This document shows positions 33,441 through 41,471 of a DNA stretch of 41,482 nt, piece after piece. Numbering within the stretch: position 1 is the first letter of the stretch; every line of letters starts with the position of its first letter. The stretch is from JAAYXU01 sp050942555 (lineage in GTDB: Bacteria > Bacillota > Clostridia > Christensenellales > UMGS416), in the NCBI GenBank assembly GCA_050942555.1, contig JBMNNN010000002.1, forward strand, positions 1-41,482, read 5' to 3'. The notes beneath the pieces are model-generated. The model was not told the origin of the DNA and did not search any database. It worked only from the letters and a program-made list of their open reading frames with translations. Position numbers and translations under genes: made by a program.

Positions 33441-33836
33441 TTACCTTTTCTGGCCGCCATCGTCGCTTTCGGGTTCAGGTTTGGTTCTTAAAATTTTTAG
33501 TAGCCGCAGTGCTTTTGCTGCGTCCTCGAAAAACTTAATATCGTCGGAGGTAATCTCTGCCCCTTTCAGAATTTCCATTTCCGTAATCCCGAGTTTCGTA
33601 ATGGCCTCAGGTAGTTTAGTGTGGGCTTCGTATTGGGGTTTGTTTGTGCGCCCGAGTAAGTAGTCGGTTGTGCAGTGGAAGTAATCGGCGAGTTTCAAGA
33701 TAATCTCATTATTAGGTTCCAAATCGCCCCTTTCATACTTCCCAACAGTTGCAGAAGTAACGCCCAAAACCTGAGCTAATTCAGATTGGGTTAAATTTGC
33801 CCCCCTTCTTAAATTTCGTAAACGTTTATTTACCAC
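33441..33836 (-). CDS. XRE-family transcriptional regulator
   Basis: Phage-repressor-like DNA-binding protein. The N-terminal helix-turn-helix reads LTQSELAQVLGVTSATVGKYERG, followed by the typical LKLADYFHCTTDYLLGRT. The C-terminal part (about 75-131) is charged and unassigned. GTG 33836 is chosen for the AAAGGAAAG 6 nt upstream; ATG 33863 is an alternative that would add nine residues. Codon use and base composition are more AT-rich than the neighbours, consistent with a mobile-element origin. An inverted repeat lies just upstream and may be its operator. Confidence 0.88.
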   Translation of the reverse strand: MVNKRLRNLRRGANLTQSELAQVLGVTSATVGKYERGDLEPNNEIILKLADYFHCTTDYLLGRTNKPQYEAHTKLPEAITKLGITEMEILKGAEITSDDIKFFEDAAKALRLLKILRTKPEPESDDGGQKR

Positions 33837-33864
33837 AAAAATCTTTCCTTTATTTTGTAACATA

Positions 33865-33891
33865 CTATAATATACATTCAGTCCATTATAG
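33865..33891. promoter_or_regulatory. Inverted repeat upstream of the XRE regulator, possible operator
   Basis: CTATAAT (33865-33871) and ATTATAG (33885-33891) form perfect 7-bp arms with a 13-nt spacer. The right arm contains a TATAAT on the minus strand that could be the -10 of the regulator gene, though no clear -35 was found. Autorepression is inference. Confidence 0.4.
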
Positions 33892-34097
33892 ACTTTAATA
33901 ATCCATGTCGGACAGAAACGATCCAGAACGGATACAATCAATACAGCGTATCCATGACATCAACGAATTATACCATAGCTAACAAGGACGGTCAATAATT
34001 TGGAGGAAATATTATAGAATTTATTACATAAAGTTGCAGGCCGCTATAACAGCTACGAATGTTCTTCACCGCACTCTAACGACGGCAATCAATGACT

Positions 34098-34131
34098 AAA
34101 AAACAGCGCGCTTAAAAAGTGCGCTGTTTTT
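34098..34131. terminator. Bidirectional terminator at the end of the surface operon
   Basis: AAAAACAGCGCGCTT, loop AAA, AAGTGCGCTGTTTTT: a long stem with one G-T pair, an A-run on one side and a T-run on the other. On the minus strand it is about 120 nt after the deacetylase stop and ends the six-gene surface operon. Confidence 0.88.
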
Positions 34132-34141
34132 GTCGATCAAC

Positions 34142-34192
34142 CTGTTGACGTATAGGTATAAAGCCGACGGCTTGCGCACGCAGAAATCCATG
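34142..34192 (+). other. Short RHS/YD-repeat-like fragment in the gap between element and surface operon
   Basis: The 308-nt gap 33942-34249 has no full gene. Reading + from 34142 gives LLTYRYKADGLRTQKSM, which resembles one YD repeat of RHS proteins (YxYxADGLRT). It has no ribosome binding site and runs into the antisense deacetylase end, so at best it is a scrap of a lost gene. Confidence 0.25.
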
Positions 34193-34249
34193 GAGCCACA
34201 ACCCACAACTACTGCTGGCCCGGAGCTTCTCAATGTATGCTTTCGTTAC

Positions 34250-35074
34250 TTAATCAAGCAGACACGAATAAGTGCACACCTGAAATTTGTCCTCGTTGGC
34301 GTGCAGATATTCGATAAGCGCCTCGAGCTTTTCAGGCGAATAGGACATCTGCGCCCCGTCGTCGGTCTCGTCTATCTTGTGCAGGTTAAGAAGCACCGCC
34401 GGCTCGCCGCCGATATAGGCCATTAGTTCCGCCTGCGCGCTCTCGACGGACTTATCGGTCAGCAAGTGTATGGTCTTTACGGGTAAATAATACGACCTGT
34501 TATTGCGAAGCATGAGTACATTGTCCGAGGTGCGGATACTACGGAAGCCTTTTTCGATGAGCAGCGGTATGAGATAGGGGTTGCACTCCCCATATGGGGT
34601 AATGACCATGTCCATGCCCGCTGTCAGGTAATGCGTATCCAGCCATTCCCTTGCCCGCATAAACTCATAGAGCATCTCCTCGCAGCGAAAGTACATGTCC
34701 TCCTTATGGGAGTATGAGTGATTCAGTATATCCCATCCCTCCAAATACAGCTCAGCCAGCTGCTCATAGGACAGGTATTCGCTCTCGCGGACCAATGCGG
34801 GAATGACGGCGATGCTGCCCCTGTACCCATAACGCTTAAGGAGCGGGTATGCGCTTGTATACACCGAGCTCCAGCCGTCGTCAAACATGAACACGACCTG
34901 CGTTCGGGTCTCATCGACGGCGCATGAGGGAATGTCCCCGTGGGAAATATTGCTGAGCCGCAGCATCGTGATTGCGGTTTTAGCGCCGCTGTACAGGCGG
35001 GTATACGTCTCTGGATACATGAGCAGCGCGAAGCAAACCGCCGCCAGCGCGAAAGCGTAGTAGAGCTTTTTCAT
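34250..35074 (-). CDS. Membrane-anchored polysaccharide deacetylase (NodB family)
   Basis: Probable zinc-dependent N- or O-deacetylase acting on an extracellular glycan. The 274-residue protein has an N-terminal signal anchor (KKLYYAFALAAVCFALLM). The NodB core has the catalytic and metal Asp pair D65-D66 in FMFDDGW, metal His residues H119 and H123 in HSYSH, and the PYG motif in ITPYGECNP. ATG 35074 is preferred to GTG 35083 because GGAG then lies 8 nt upstream. It is the last gene of the operon, 20 nt after cotH, and a terminator follows. Its role would be to remove acetyl groups from the polymer made by the GT2 synthase (inference). Confidence 0.9.
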   Translation of the reverse strand: MKKLYYAFALAAVCFALLMYPETYTRLYSGAKTAITMLRLSNISHGDIPSCAVDETRTQVVFMFDDGWSSVYTSAYPLLKRYGYRGSIAVIPALVRESEYLSYEQLAELYLEGWDILNHSYSHKEDMYFRCEEMLYEFMRAREWLDTHYLTAGMDMVITPYGECNPYLIPLLIEKGFRSIRTSDNVLMLRNNRSYYLPVKTIHLLTDKSVESAQAELMAYIGGEPAVLLNLHKIDETDDGAQMSYSPEKLEALIEYLHANEDKFQVCTYSCLLD

Positions 35075-35094
35075 TACGCACACTCCTATTTCTT

Positions 35095-37479
35095 CTATGG
35101 TATGTCGGGCTCAAAGACCGCGCGCAGCTTCAATGCTGACGTCAGATTGATGTCGAGCCTTTCGCTTTTCGAAGTAACCGCGCCCATCCATCCGGCAAAA
35201 CGATAGCCCTGCGCCGGAATCGCTTCCAGCGATACGGCTATGTCCGGGAAGTACAGGCCCGAAAACGGCAGGTCTTCGTCCTCCAGCAGAAGCGTATTGA
35301 GACGGACGGAGCCTTTTCCGGTAACGGAAACTTCGAGCCTCTGCATGTCTGAGAGCTTGAAATACTCCTTTATATAGCCGCGCATGACGTCGGTTCGTTT
35401 CTGCGCATACAGCCGCACCCGGTCGATTTCGGAGAGATATCTGTCCATACTCCCGCGGTGCAGATTCCATCTTGCCAGATGCTGCGGCACGTAGGGCAGA
35501 TATATGCTGAGCAGCGAATCAAGCTTCGCCTGGGCGGTTTCGGCGCTGTAGGAGGTATTCAGAAGGTCTGCAAATCTGGTTATGAACCAGGTCCTGAAAT
35601 CTTCGTTTGTCAGCATCGTTCGCAGCATCATGGTAAATTCATCGGTGTTGTACCACTGGTCGCTTCCTATCGCAGTCGCGTCGGCCAGCGAGTTTTCCTC
35701 ATAGCTTTTATAAAAGAGGCCGAACCCGGTATCCAGATCATACACCAGCCAACGCCACCTTCCGTCCTGTCCGTAAGGCGCCTGCGGCTCGTACATTTGC
35801 GTGCGCTTCCTCCATATGCGCACGTTGTTCGCGAGCCAATCGCGGTTGCCGCAATAGATCTGCAAAATGTTGTATTCGATGTAGTTATCAATATCGATCT
35901 GCGTTTTTACATACTCGTAGTTCTCCGGCTTGCGCATATCCACGTTTTTTATGAAAGTGAATAGTTTATTGAATGGGAACTCGTCTCCGGCAAAGCCTTC
36001 CTGCACCTCGTCGCCGATACTGCCCGTCGGGTTTTTTATGATCACCACGTCAGCGGCGTCAAAACCGTATTTGCGCGCGAGATAGTCGGCGCTGTACTGC
36101 GGACGGATGTTATAGATGCCGTAGTATTCGCCATTGATAAAGGCGATGCAGGGACAGGAGGACTGCAGATCGAGCTTTCCGGGATCGGCCAGGCTCTGGA
36201 TATAGGCGTCGCGAAACAGGGAATAATGCGCATCGGTAGCCGAATTCCTGAGTATCAGGCGGCTTAATGGGAAACGATCGGCCTCTGAGGGAAAGAAGTC
36301 GTACTCGAATACGTCGCGATCGTCATAGTCGGTATTCGCCCGGAGGCTCAGGCATTTATTGGGATGGTCGAGCGAATAGCCGCCATGGGTACGGATACCG
36401 ATATCCTGGGATATCCACAGCCTTCCTTCGGGATCAAACAGCTCCATATGCGCGGGGCGCTCCCACAGTTTGCCTTCCTGATTGTAGTTCGCGGGTAGTC
36501 CCATCATGCCCGCGGTCTCGGGGTGTAGTGTAAGCCAGTCATCCCGTACCTTTCCGGCTACATATATTCCGGTTTCGTAATCAAACAGGTTGGCTGGAGA
36601 GGTCGAAAGAGAAACGACGGGGATATCGTACCGCCCGGATATGCCCTGGTCTACAAAATAGGTTTTCGTAACGGTCTTGCTCGCGGGATAGCCGGATTTA
36701 AAGGTACGGGCGCGGACGACATAGGGCGCCGCGCGCTTATTGAGGAGCAATGGTCTCTTGTAACGCGCGGAATCCTTATTGGGCTCGGAACCGTCGAGGG
36801 TATAGCGGATTTCCGCGCCTTCCTCACAGAAAAGCTCCAGCGCCAGATCGCTCTCATAGAATCCGGCAGGCAGGCTGAATCCGGGCCCGGATAGACGCTG
36901 CCCCTGCCTGCCGTCGTTCAGCGGATCGCCTTTATTGCTGCTGCCCGCTGTGCAGCCGTCGAACCAATACAGGCTGTCGCTCCCGTCGGGCATCCGGCCG
37001 TACGATATATTTTCGTGCATGTTCCGGAAAGGCAGCACCGTGCGCCACGCGCGGGCGGGCGAGGTCAGCAGCACCACATTGTCGTTTTTGCTCAGCCTGA
37101 AATTCGCGTGCGCGCTTTTTTCGTCTATCAGCCTGTCCTTGCCCGATGTCCACACCGTTATATAGCCGTATGGCTCGATCTTAATATCGGGGAACACCCA
37201 CCGGAAAGGTTTCTGCGCGTCGTCCGACAGACCGAATCCCCTGAGATTCACCGTTTTGTCCGAGGCATTATATAGCTCCACAAAACCCGAAAACCCGCCG
37301 TCGCTCGACTGTATCAGGCCCCTGTTGAGCGGCATGACCTCGTTTATCACGATACCGAAGTGTTCGCGCGACGCTGCGGCCGAATGGACAGCAAAAAGAT
37401 CGTCGGCTAATCCGGTGGAAAGAGCTATCCCCAAACAGACCGCCACAAAGAGCACGCGCTTTAAACGCTTCCTCAACAT
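35095..37479 (-). CDS. Secreted CotH kinase family protein with lamin-tail domain
   Basis: 794 residues. A signal peptide (about 1-36) leads to a lamin-tail domain (about 42-150, with IVINEVMPLN and FVELYNAS). A chitobiase-type C-terminal-like domain follows near 205-265 (IRYTLDGSEP), then the CotH kinase domain (about 285-690) and a C-terminal InlB/Flg-type repeat (about 710-790, YRFAGWMG). CotH proteins are atypical protein kinases that phosphorylate spore coat proteins in Bacillus. Likely catalytic residues are kept: D547 with NN in GNRDWLANN, and D581/D583 in YDLDTGFG. The export signal implies action outside the cell, which leaves the phosphate donor unclear. It starts 12 nt after the DUF4956 gene in the surface operon. 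Confidence 0.92.
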   Translation of the reverse strand: MLRKRLKRVLFVAVCLGIALSTGLADDLFAVHSAAASREHFGIVINEVMPLNRGLIQSSDGGFSGFVELYNASDKTVNLRGFGLSDDAQKPFRWVFPDIKIEPYGYITVWTSGKDRLIDEKSAHANFRLSKNDNVVLLTSPARAWRTVLPFRNMHENISYGRMPDGSDSLYWFDGCTAGSSNKGDPLNDGRQGQRLSGPGFSLPAGFYESDLALELFCEEGAEIRYTLDGSEPNKDSARYKRPLLLNKRAAPYVVRARTFKSGYPASKTVTKTYFVDQGISGRYDIPVVSLSTSPANLFDYETGIYVAGKVRDDWLTLHPETAGMMGLPANYNQEGKLWERPAHMELFDPEGRLWISQDIGIRTHGGYSLDHPNKCLSLRANTDYDDRDVFEYDFFPSEADRFPLSRLILRNSATDAHYSLFRDAYIQSLADPGKLDLQSSCPCIAFINGEYYGIYNIRPQYSADYLARKYGFDAADVVIIKNPTGSIGDEVQEGFAGDEFPFNKLFTFIKNVDMRKPENYEYVKTQIDIDNYIEYNILQIYCGNRDWLANNVRIWRKRTQMYEPQAPYGQDGRWRWLVYDLDTGFGLFYKSYEENSLADATAIGSDQWYNTDEFTMMLRTMLTNEDFRTWFITRFADLLNTSYSAETAQAKLDSLLSIYLPYVPQHLARWNLHRGSMDRYLSEIDRVRLYAQKRTDVMRGYIKEYFKLSDMQRLEVSVTGKGSVRLNTLLLEDEDLPFSGLYFPDIAVSLEAIPAQGYRFAGWMGAVTSKSERLDINLTSALKLRAVFEPDIP

Positions 37480-37491
37480 CGATACCCCCGC

Positions 37492-38165
37492 CTAGCCGGT
37501 TACCTCGCCCGAGAAGGAAACTATGTTCACTTCGCTGACGCCTATCTCGCTGTTGCCCGAAAAGAACTCTACCAGTACGTACGGGCGGTGCTTTTTCAGG
37601 TAGACCTCGTATGTCATCTCCATCGAGTCGAAGCTGCTGCTGTGCATGCGTAGCTTGTGTTTTATGCCGAACTTCCTGAGCGCGTCCTCGGCGGCCTGCT
37701 GGCGTATGCTGCCGCCCCTGAGCACCAGAAGGTAGCAGCAGTCGGAAAAGACCGCCTTGCTGAACAGGAACAGGAAAACGGCGATGAATATACTGCCCAC
37801 GACTGCGATCAGGAAAGCGCCCGTTCCCGCCGAAAGCCCCACGCTGATCGCCCAAAAAAGGAAGGTGAGATCACGGGGTTCCTTGATCGCGCTGCGGAAG
37901 CGTACGATGGAAGCGCGCCGACCATGCCCAGAGAAATGGCCAGATTGCTTCCTATCAGCATGATAACCATGGCGGTGATCATCGCGACGGCTACGATGGA
38001 GACATTAAAGCCCAGCGAATACAGCACCCCGGTGAATGTCTTTTTGTATACGAAAAAGATAAACATACCAAGGAGCGTGGTGACAGCCATATTAAGCGCG
38101 ATGGTTTCCAGCGTATATACGCTTGCGCCGTCTACGAGATAACGAAAAAGATCGACATCGTTCAT
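37492..38165 (-). pseudogene. DUF4956 membrane protein with a single-base frameshift
   Basis: The first frame (38165 down to about 37910) has three or four hydrophobic helices and ends in the conserved LAISLGMVGAL. The next frame continues exactly with IVRFRSAIKEPRDLTFLFWA, AGTGAFLIAV and a cytoplasmic domain to 37492. One T missing from CTTTCC on the minus strand (GGAA at 37909-37912 on the + strand) explains the break. The restored protein would have about 224 residues, a normal size. All motifs on both sides are intact, so a recent mutation or a sequencing error is likely. DUF4956 genes are often found beside VTC and CotH genes, as here; the function is unknown. Confidence 0.88.
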
Positions 38166-38178
38166 CCTTCTTATCCTC

Positions 38179-38889
38179 CTAAATATGTATTGACTGCCGG
38201 CATATACTGTATTTGCTGATCGAAGTAACCGGCAGGCTCACTACGGAAAGAATCCTGCTTATGAAAACAGGGATTGCGTTGCGGTACTTTACCTCCAGAA
38301 TACAGCGGGCATCGCGCATCGCGTTTATGGAGGGTACGCTTTTATCAAAAAGGCGCGCGGTATCCGCGGATGCCCGCAAATCCCTGTCGATCGTGATGCG
38401 TATATTTTCAAAGGGCAGCTCGAAGGCCTGCCGCTTATAGTCGATGAGAAGGATCGGCCTTAGCTGCTCCAGATGGAAGAGAGTATAGAATTTACCGGCC
38501 GCGCCGTGCGAAACCGGCGGGAGAAAGGCGCAGTCGTTCCTGCTGAGCCTGATGGCGTCCTGTCTGCCCAGCGGCATGCTCTCCTTGCACACGTACGCGC
38601 CCCGTTTGCACTTGTGCTCGAGCATCGCGACATCTGTGTCGGTATCGTAGATGCGCAGGCGAATCTTCCTGCGCTCGGAATAGCCGTTCAGCTTGTCGTA
38701 ATAGTCGCGGTTGCCGGGCGTATCGAAATACAGGCTTCGGATCCAGTACTGTCCGTCCGGCCCGGCATGCCTGTCCACGCGCATTACCCGCCGGAAATAC
38801 TGTGCGAGCATATATGCCTCGCGCTCGCTTATATAGCATTTGCATTCATGCCGGTATACCTCAGATCCCTTCTTTGTACGCTCAAGCAT
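38179..38889 (-). CDS. VTC domain (CYTH-fold) polyphosphate polymerase-like protein
   Basis: 236-residue cytoplasmic protein of the VTC domain family, the catalytic tunnel domain of the yeast polyphosphate polymerase. The ordered basic and acidic strands of the tunnel are present: YRHECKCYI near 12, IRSLYFDTP near 49, KIRLRIYD near 75, LEHKCKRG near 90, LIDYKRQAF near 150, IRITIDRDLRA near 163 and LEVKY near 198. No signal or membrane helices are seen. It follows GT2 after 18 nt and precedes DUF4956 by 13 nt; DUF4956 could form its membrane partner. Bacterial members in such clusters are annotated as polyphosphate polymerases, but activity is largely unproven. Confidence 0.9.
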   Translation of the reverse strand: MLERTKKGSEVYRHECKCYISEREAYMLAQYFRRVMRVDRHAGPDGQYWIRSLYFDTPGNRDYYDKLNGYSERRKIRLRIYDTDTDVAMLEHKCKRGAYVCKESMPLGRQDAIRLSRNDCAFLPPVSHGAAGKFYTLFHLEQLRPILLIDYKRQAFELPFENIRITIDRDLRASADTARLFDKSVPSINAMRDARCILEVKYRNAIPVFISRILSVVSLPVTSISKYSICRQSIHI

Positions 38890-38907
38890 AACCGGTACTC
38901 CCTGCCT

Positions 38908-40251
38908 TCATGACAGTGTATATTCATTGTTAGTCCTGCTCAGCTTATCCCAGTGCGTTCTTTTCATCAGGTATGAGGCGGTGCCCTTAATAAAATAGCT
39001 GATCCGCAGAAAGCTGAATACGACAAGGTCCATGAACGCACCCAGATATAGCGGACTCGTTTTGCTCCTCAGGCGGTATCGATCCGCGGCATCCTGCGTC
39101 ACGCGAAAGAAATGCGGACCCCGTTCAGCGGCTCTGTGTATCGCCACCAGCGAATTTATGATATTAAACAGCACCGCAAGCCCGGAAAATACGATGAAAA
39201 GCGGCGCGATGCCGACATATAAGCGTATGGCGAGCAGCAGGCAGTTGGTAAGGAAAATCATGACGGCCATGGTGCTGCTGAAACTCGCATCTGCAATCAT
39301 GAGAAAGCATACGCTGGTTCGGAAGAATTGCTTCAATAGAAAATGCCTGTTGTGCACGACCGCATCCCAAAATGCTTTCTGCCACCGAACGCGCTGCCGT
39401 CTGAGATCCTTCCAGGTCTGCGGGCACTCGGTATAGCATATCGCGTCCATCGTATAGGAAATTACCTTCTTGTGTTTTTTCGCGTATGCCTGCAGGCGTA
39501 TCGTGATATCGATATCCTCGCCAAGACCGTTCCTGAACCCGCCCACTTCGATCAGCGCGGTTTTTCTGAATACGCCGAACGCGCCTGAAATAATATTGAG
39601 CGCATTGTTCACCGACAGCGAGGGCTTGTATATATAAAACCCCTTGATATAGTCGAGCGCCTGCAGCGCGATGATCGGGGACATCCCCCTATCCATCAGG
39701 AAATACTGCATCACATGGATTGCGCCGCCCGAGGCTATGACTTCCTCGTCCTGAAAAACGCAGTTCATAATGTGCAGCGCGTTTTTTTCCAGTACGCTGT
39801 CTCCGTCGAGCGTTACGATAATTTCACCGCGACTCAGCGCGATTCCCGCGTTCAGGCTGTCTGCCTTGCCGGTGTTGGGCTTATCTATCACATATATGTT
39901 CGAGTACTTTGCCGAGCGGTACGTCTGACCGTTCTCAGCGCTGTGAAAGTCCCCCCGCTTCCTGATAAAGGGCTTAAGCCTGAGCAACCGCTTAAGAATT
40001 GTCATGGTGTTGTCGGTGGAGCCATCGTTCACGAATATCGTTTCAAAGCTCTCATAATCGAGGCGCAAGACGCCCTTTAGCGTGTTCCTGAGTATCGGAG
40101 CCTCATTAAAGCAGGGTATGACGAGCGTAAAGCGCAGCATTTTTCGCGGTGTACGTTCCGGCTCCTTTCGATAATAAAAGGAGCATATGAAATGGAGTAT
40201 CGCAAAAAACGTGCTCAGAAACGTACATGCGGTAACAAAGGCAATGATCAT
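38908..40251 (-). CDS. Processive family 2 glycosyltransferase (polysaccharide synthase)
   Basis: 447-residue membrane glycosyltransferase. One N-terminal membrane segment precedes the GT-A domain, with NDGSTDNT (D76), DGDS (D149, D151), the acceptor-site GLGEDIDI (E245-D246) and the QxxRW motif QRVRW at 286-290, as in cellulose, chitin and poly-N-acetylglucosamine synthases. Four C-terminal membrane segments follow. ATG 40251 overlaps the GH16 stop by 4 nt and is preferred to ATG 40284, which lies inside GH16. The sugar cannot be told from sequence, but a deacetylase in the same operon hints at an N-acetylated or O-acetylated polymer. Confidence 0.92.
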   Translation of the reverse strand: MIIAFVTACTFLSTFFAILHFICSFYYRKEPERTPRKMLRFTLVIPCFNEAPILRNTLKGVLRLDYESFETIFVNDGSTDNTMTILKRLLRLKPFIRKRGDFHSAENGQTYRSAKYSNIYVIDKPNTGKADSLNAGIALSRGEIIVTLDGDSVLEKNALHIMNCVFQDEEVIASGGAIHVMQYFLMDRGMSPIIALQALDYIKGFYIYKPSLSVNNALNIISGAFGVFRKTALIEVGGFRNGLGEDIDITIRLQAYAKKHKKVISYTMDAICYTECPQTWKDLRRQRVRWQKAFWDAVVHNRHFLLKQFFRTSVCFLMIADASFSSTMAVMIFLTNCLLLAIRLYVGIAPLFIVFSGLAVLFNIINSLVAIHRAAERGPHFFRVTQDAADRYRLRSKTSPLYLGAFMDLVVFSFLRISYFIKGTASYLMKRTHWDKLSRTNNEYTLS

Positions 40252-41123
40252 CGCAGCTGGCTCCATTCCGGCTCGATGGTCCATGACTCTATCGTAAAGG
40301 TCGCGGGAAATACTGTAGTTTTATCGGGAAGTCCAGGCCATGTGCCTCCCAGCGCCTGGTTGACGATGAGATACATCGGTTCGCTGGGAACGTATTTGGA
40401 GCTCTCAAGCATGCACTTTCCGTCAATGAACCAGCGCAGGCATTCCCGGGTCCATTCGAGTTCGATCAAATATGTATCCTTCTTTTCTACCTTCGTTTTG
40501 AAGTAATCGCGCTTCTGCACCGGGCCGTCCATATAGTGCACTACGCCATAGAACACGTCGGGCGCGCGGCCTATCATCTCGTATATATCAATTTCGGGTA
40601 AGGCTTTGTTCTCCACAGGCAGGAGCCAGATGGCGGGGAAGAGGCCCTTTCCCTTCGAAACGCTTATGACAAAGGAAAACCTGCCATACAGGAAAGCGCT
40701 CTCGCTTTCCACCATCCCCGAGGTGTAGCGCTTATCGCCCATTATTTCTTCTCTTGTCGTTATGACGATGCGCCCTTCATCAAGCGCAACGTTGCCCGGA
40801 CTATAATACTGAAGCTGACCGTCGAAGCTGTCGCTGCGCTCGATGATCCGCCATTGCGAAGCGATGGAAGGCGCTGAGGCGGACGGCTGGGCGCTGCTTG
40901 CTTTGCTTTGAGCCGGAGCGGGCCTGCCGGGCGGCCTGGTTACAGCGGTGTGCAGCCCGCCGCTTCGTGCAGTTGACGGGGAGTGGGCCTGTGCAGAGCT
41001 GTTCTGGTGCGCGGCGCGCTCCGATTTGATCGCGCCGATGCTTTCAATAATATAAAAGTAAAACACGCCGCAAAAAGCAAGCGCGCATATAGATATCATC
41101 AGGCATCTTAAGAATCTTTTCAT
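40248..41123 (-). CDS. Membrane-anchored GH16 family glycoside hydrolase
   Basis: 291-residue extracellular enzyme. An N-terminal signal anchor (about 8-28) precedes a Ser/Ala/Pro-rich linker (about 38-90) and the GH16 jelly-roll domain. The catalytic ExDxxE motif is E177-I-D179-I-Y-E182, with SGMVESESAFLYGRFS and FPAIWLLP upstream and LGGTWPG near the end. Known GH16 substrates include beta-1,3/1,4-glucans, galactans and chitin-glucan crosslinks. It is the first gene of the operon, has a weak ribosome binding site, and has a perfect palindrome 21 nt upstream. It could trim or release the polymer made by the overlapping GT2 gene. Confidence 0.92.
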   Translation of the reverse strand: MKRFLRCLMISICALAFCGVFYFYIIESIGAIKSERAAHQNSSAQAHSPSTARSGGLHTAVTRPPGRPAPAQSKASSAQPSASAPSIASQWRIIERSDSFDGQLQYYSPGNVALDEGRIVITTREEIMGDKRYTSGMVESESAFLYGRFSFVISVSKGKGLFPAIWLLPVENKALPEIDIYEMIGRAPDVFYGVVHYMDGPVQKRDYFKTKVEKKDTYLIELEWTRECLRWFIDGKCMLESSKYVPSEPMYLIVNQALGGTWPGLPDKTTVFPATFTIESWTIEPEWSQLR

Positions 41124-41144
41124 AGTTAACGTCCCGCTTCAGTC

Positions 41145-41162
41145 TAATCATACTTATGATTA
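41145..41162. promoter_or_regulatory. Perfect 18-bp palindrome before the surface operon, likely operator
   Basis: TAATCATA CT TATGATTA: 8-bp perfect arms with a 2-bp spacer, 21 nt upstream of the GH16 start codon. It includes TATGAT on the minus strand, which could serve as a -10 box, so a bound regulator would block transcription. No matching second copy was seen in the window. Confidence 0.6.
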
Positions 41163-41439
41163 TTCATAGCGGAATATTCTTGTGAATCGGAGCCGGATCT
41201 GTCCGGGTTGCGGGGTGCGCCGGTATATGCAGGAAACGTGTATATCCGCTATAATATAAGCCGCCGGTTACGTAGAAGAACGGATTGCACCGGAGCGCGA
41301 ATAAAATATACAGGGGCGGATTTCTGCGCAACCTATGCTTGACGCCCGTACAAAACGATTCGCAAACAGGGCGGTCTGAACGGTGTTAGTGTAAAATAGT
41401 TCTGGGTAAATAAGCAGGCATGACTACAGGTCCCGAAGG
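41163..41439. other. Intergenic region at the right end of the window
   Basis: No gene recognised. A TATAAT (41250-41255) and a TTGACG (41339-41344) occur but neither has a good partner box. The region lies upstream of the leftward surface operon and probably upstream of a gene beyond the window edge. Confidence 0.4.
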
Positions 41440-41471
41440 GAGCCTCCCGCCCCCGCGGGGGCGGGAGGCTC
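41440..41471. repeat. Perfect 32-bp GC-rich palindrome
   Basis: GAGCCTCCCGCCCCCG (41440-41455) is followed at once by its exact reverse complement. The short flanking inverted repeat TCCCGAAGGGA (41431-41441) shares its last two bases with the palindrome. It is followed by GAAAAAAGG rather than a T-run, and the minus strand has its T-run on the wrong side, so it is not a standard terminator for either strand. Confidence 0.7.

Larger units (their letters stand above)
32356..33900 (-). mobile_element. Remnant of an integrated element next to tRNA-Pro
   Basis: Contiguous minus-strand cassette: XRE regulator, two tiny membrane genes and a broken serine recombinase, abutting and slightly overlapping tRNA-Pro. 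It is clearly more AT-rich than the host on either side. I could not find a repeat of the tRNA-Pro 3' end at the far side, so the right boundary (about 33.9-34.1 kb) is approximate. Confidence 0.65.

Noticed and set aside
33942..34249. Far attachment site of the element as a copy of the tRNA-Pro 3' end
   Set aside because: I searched by eye for repeats of the T-arm and acceptor sequence on the distal side and found none.
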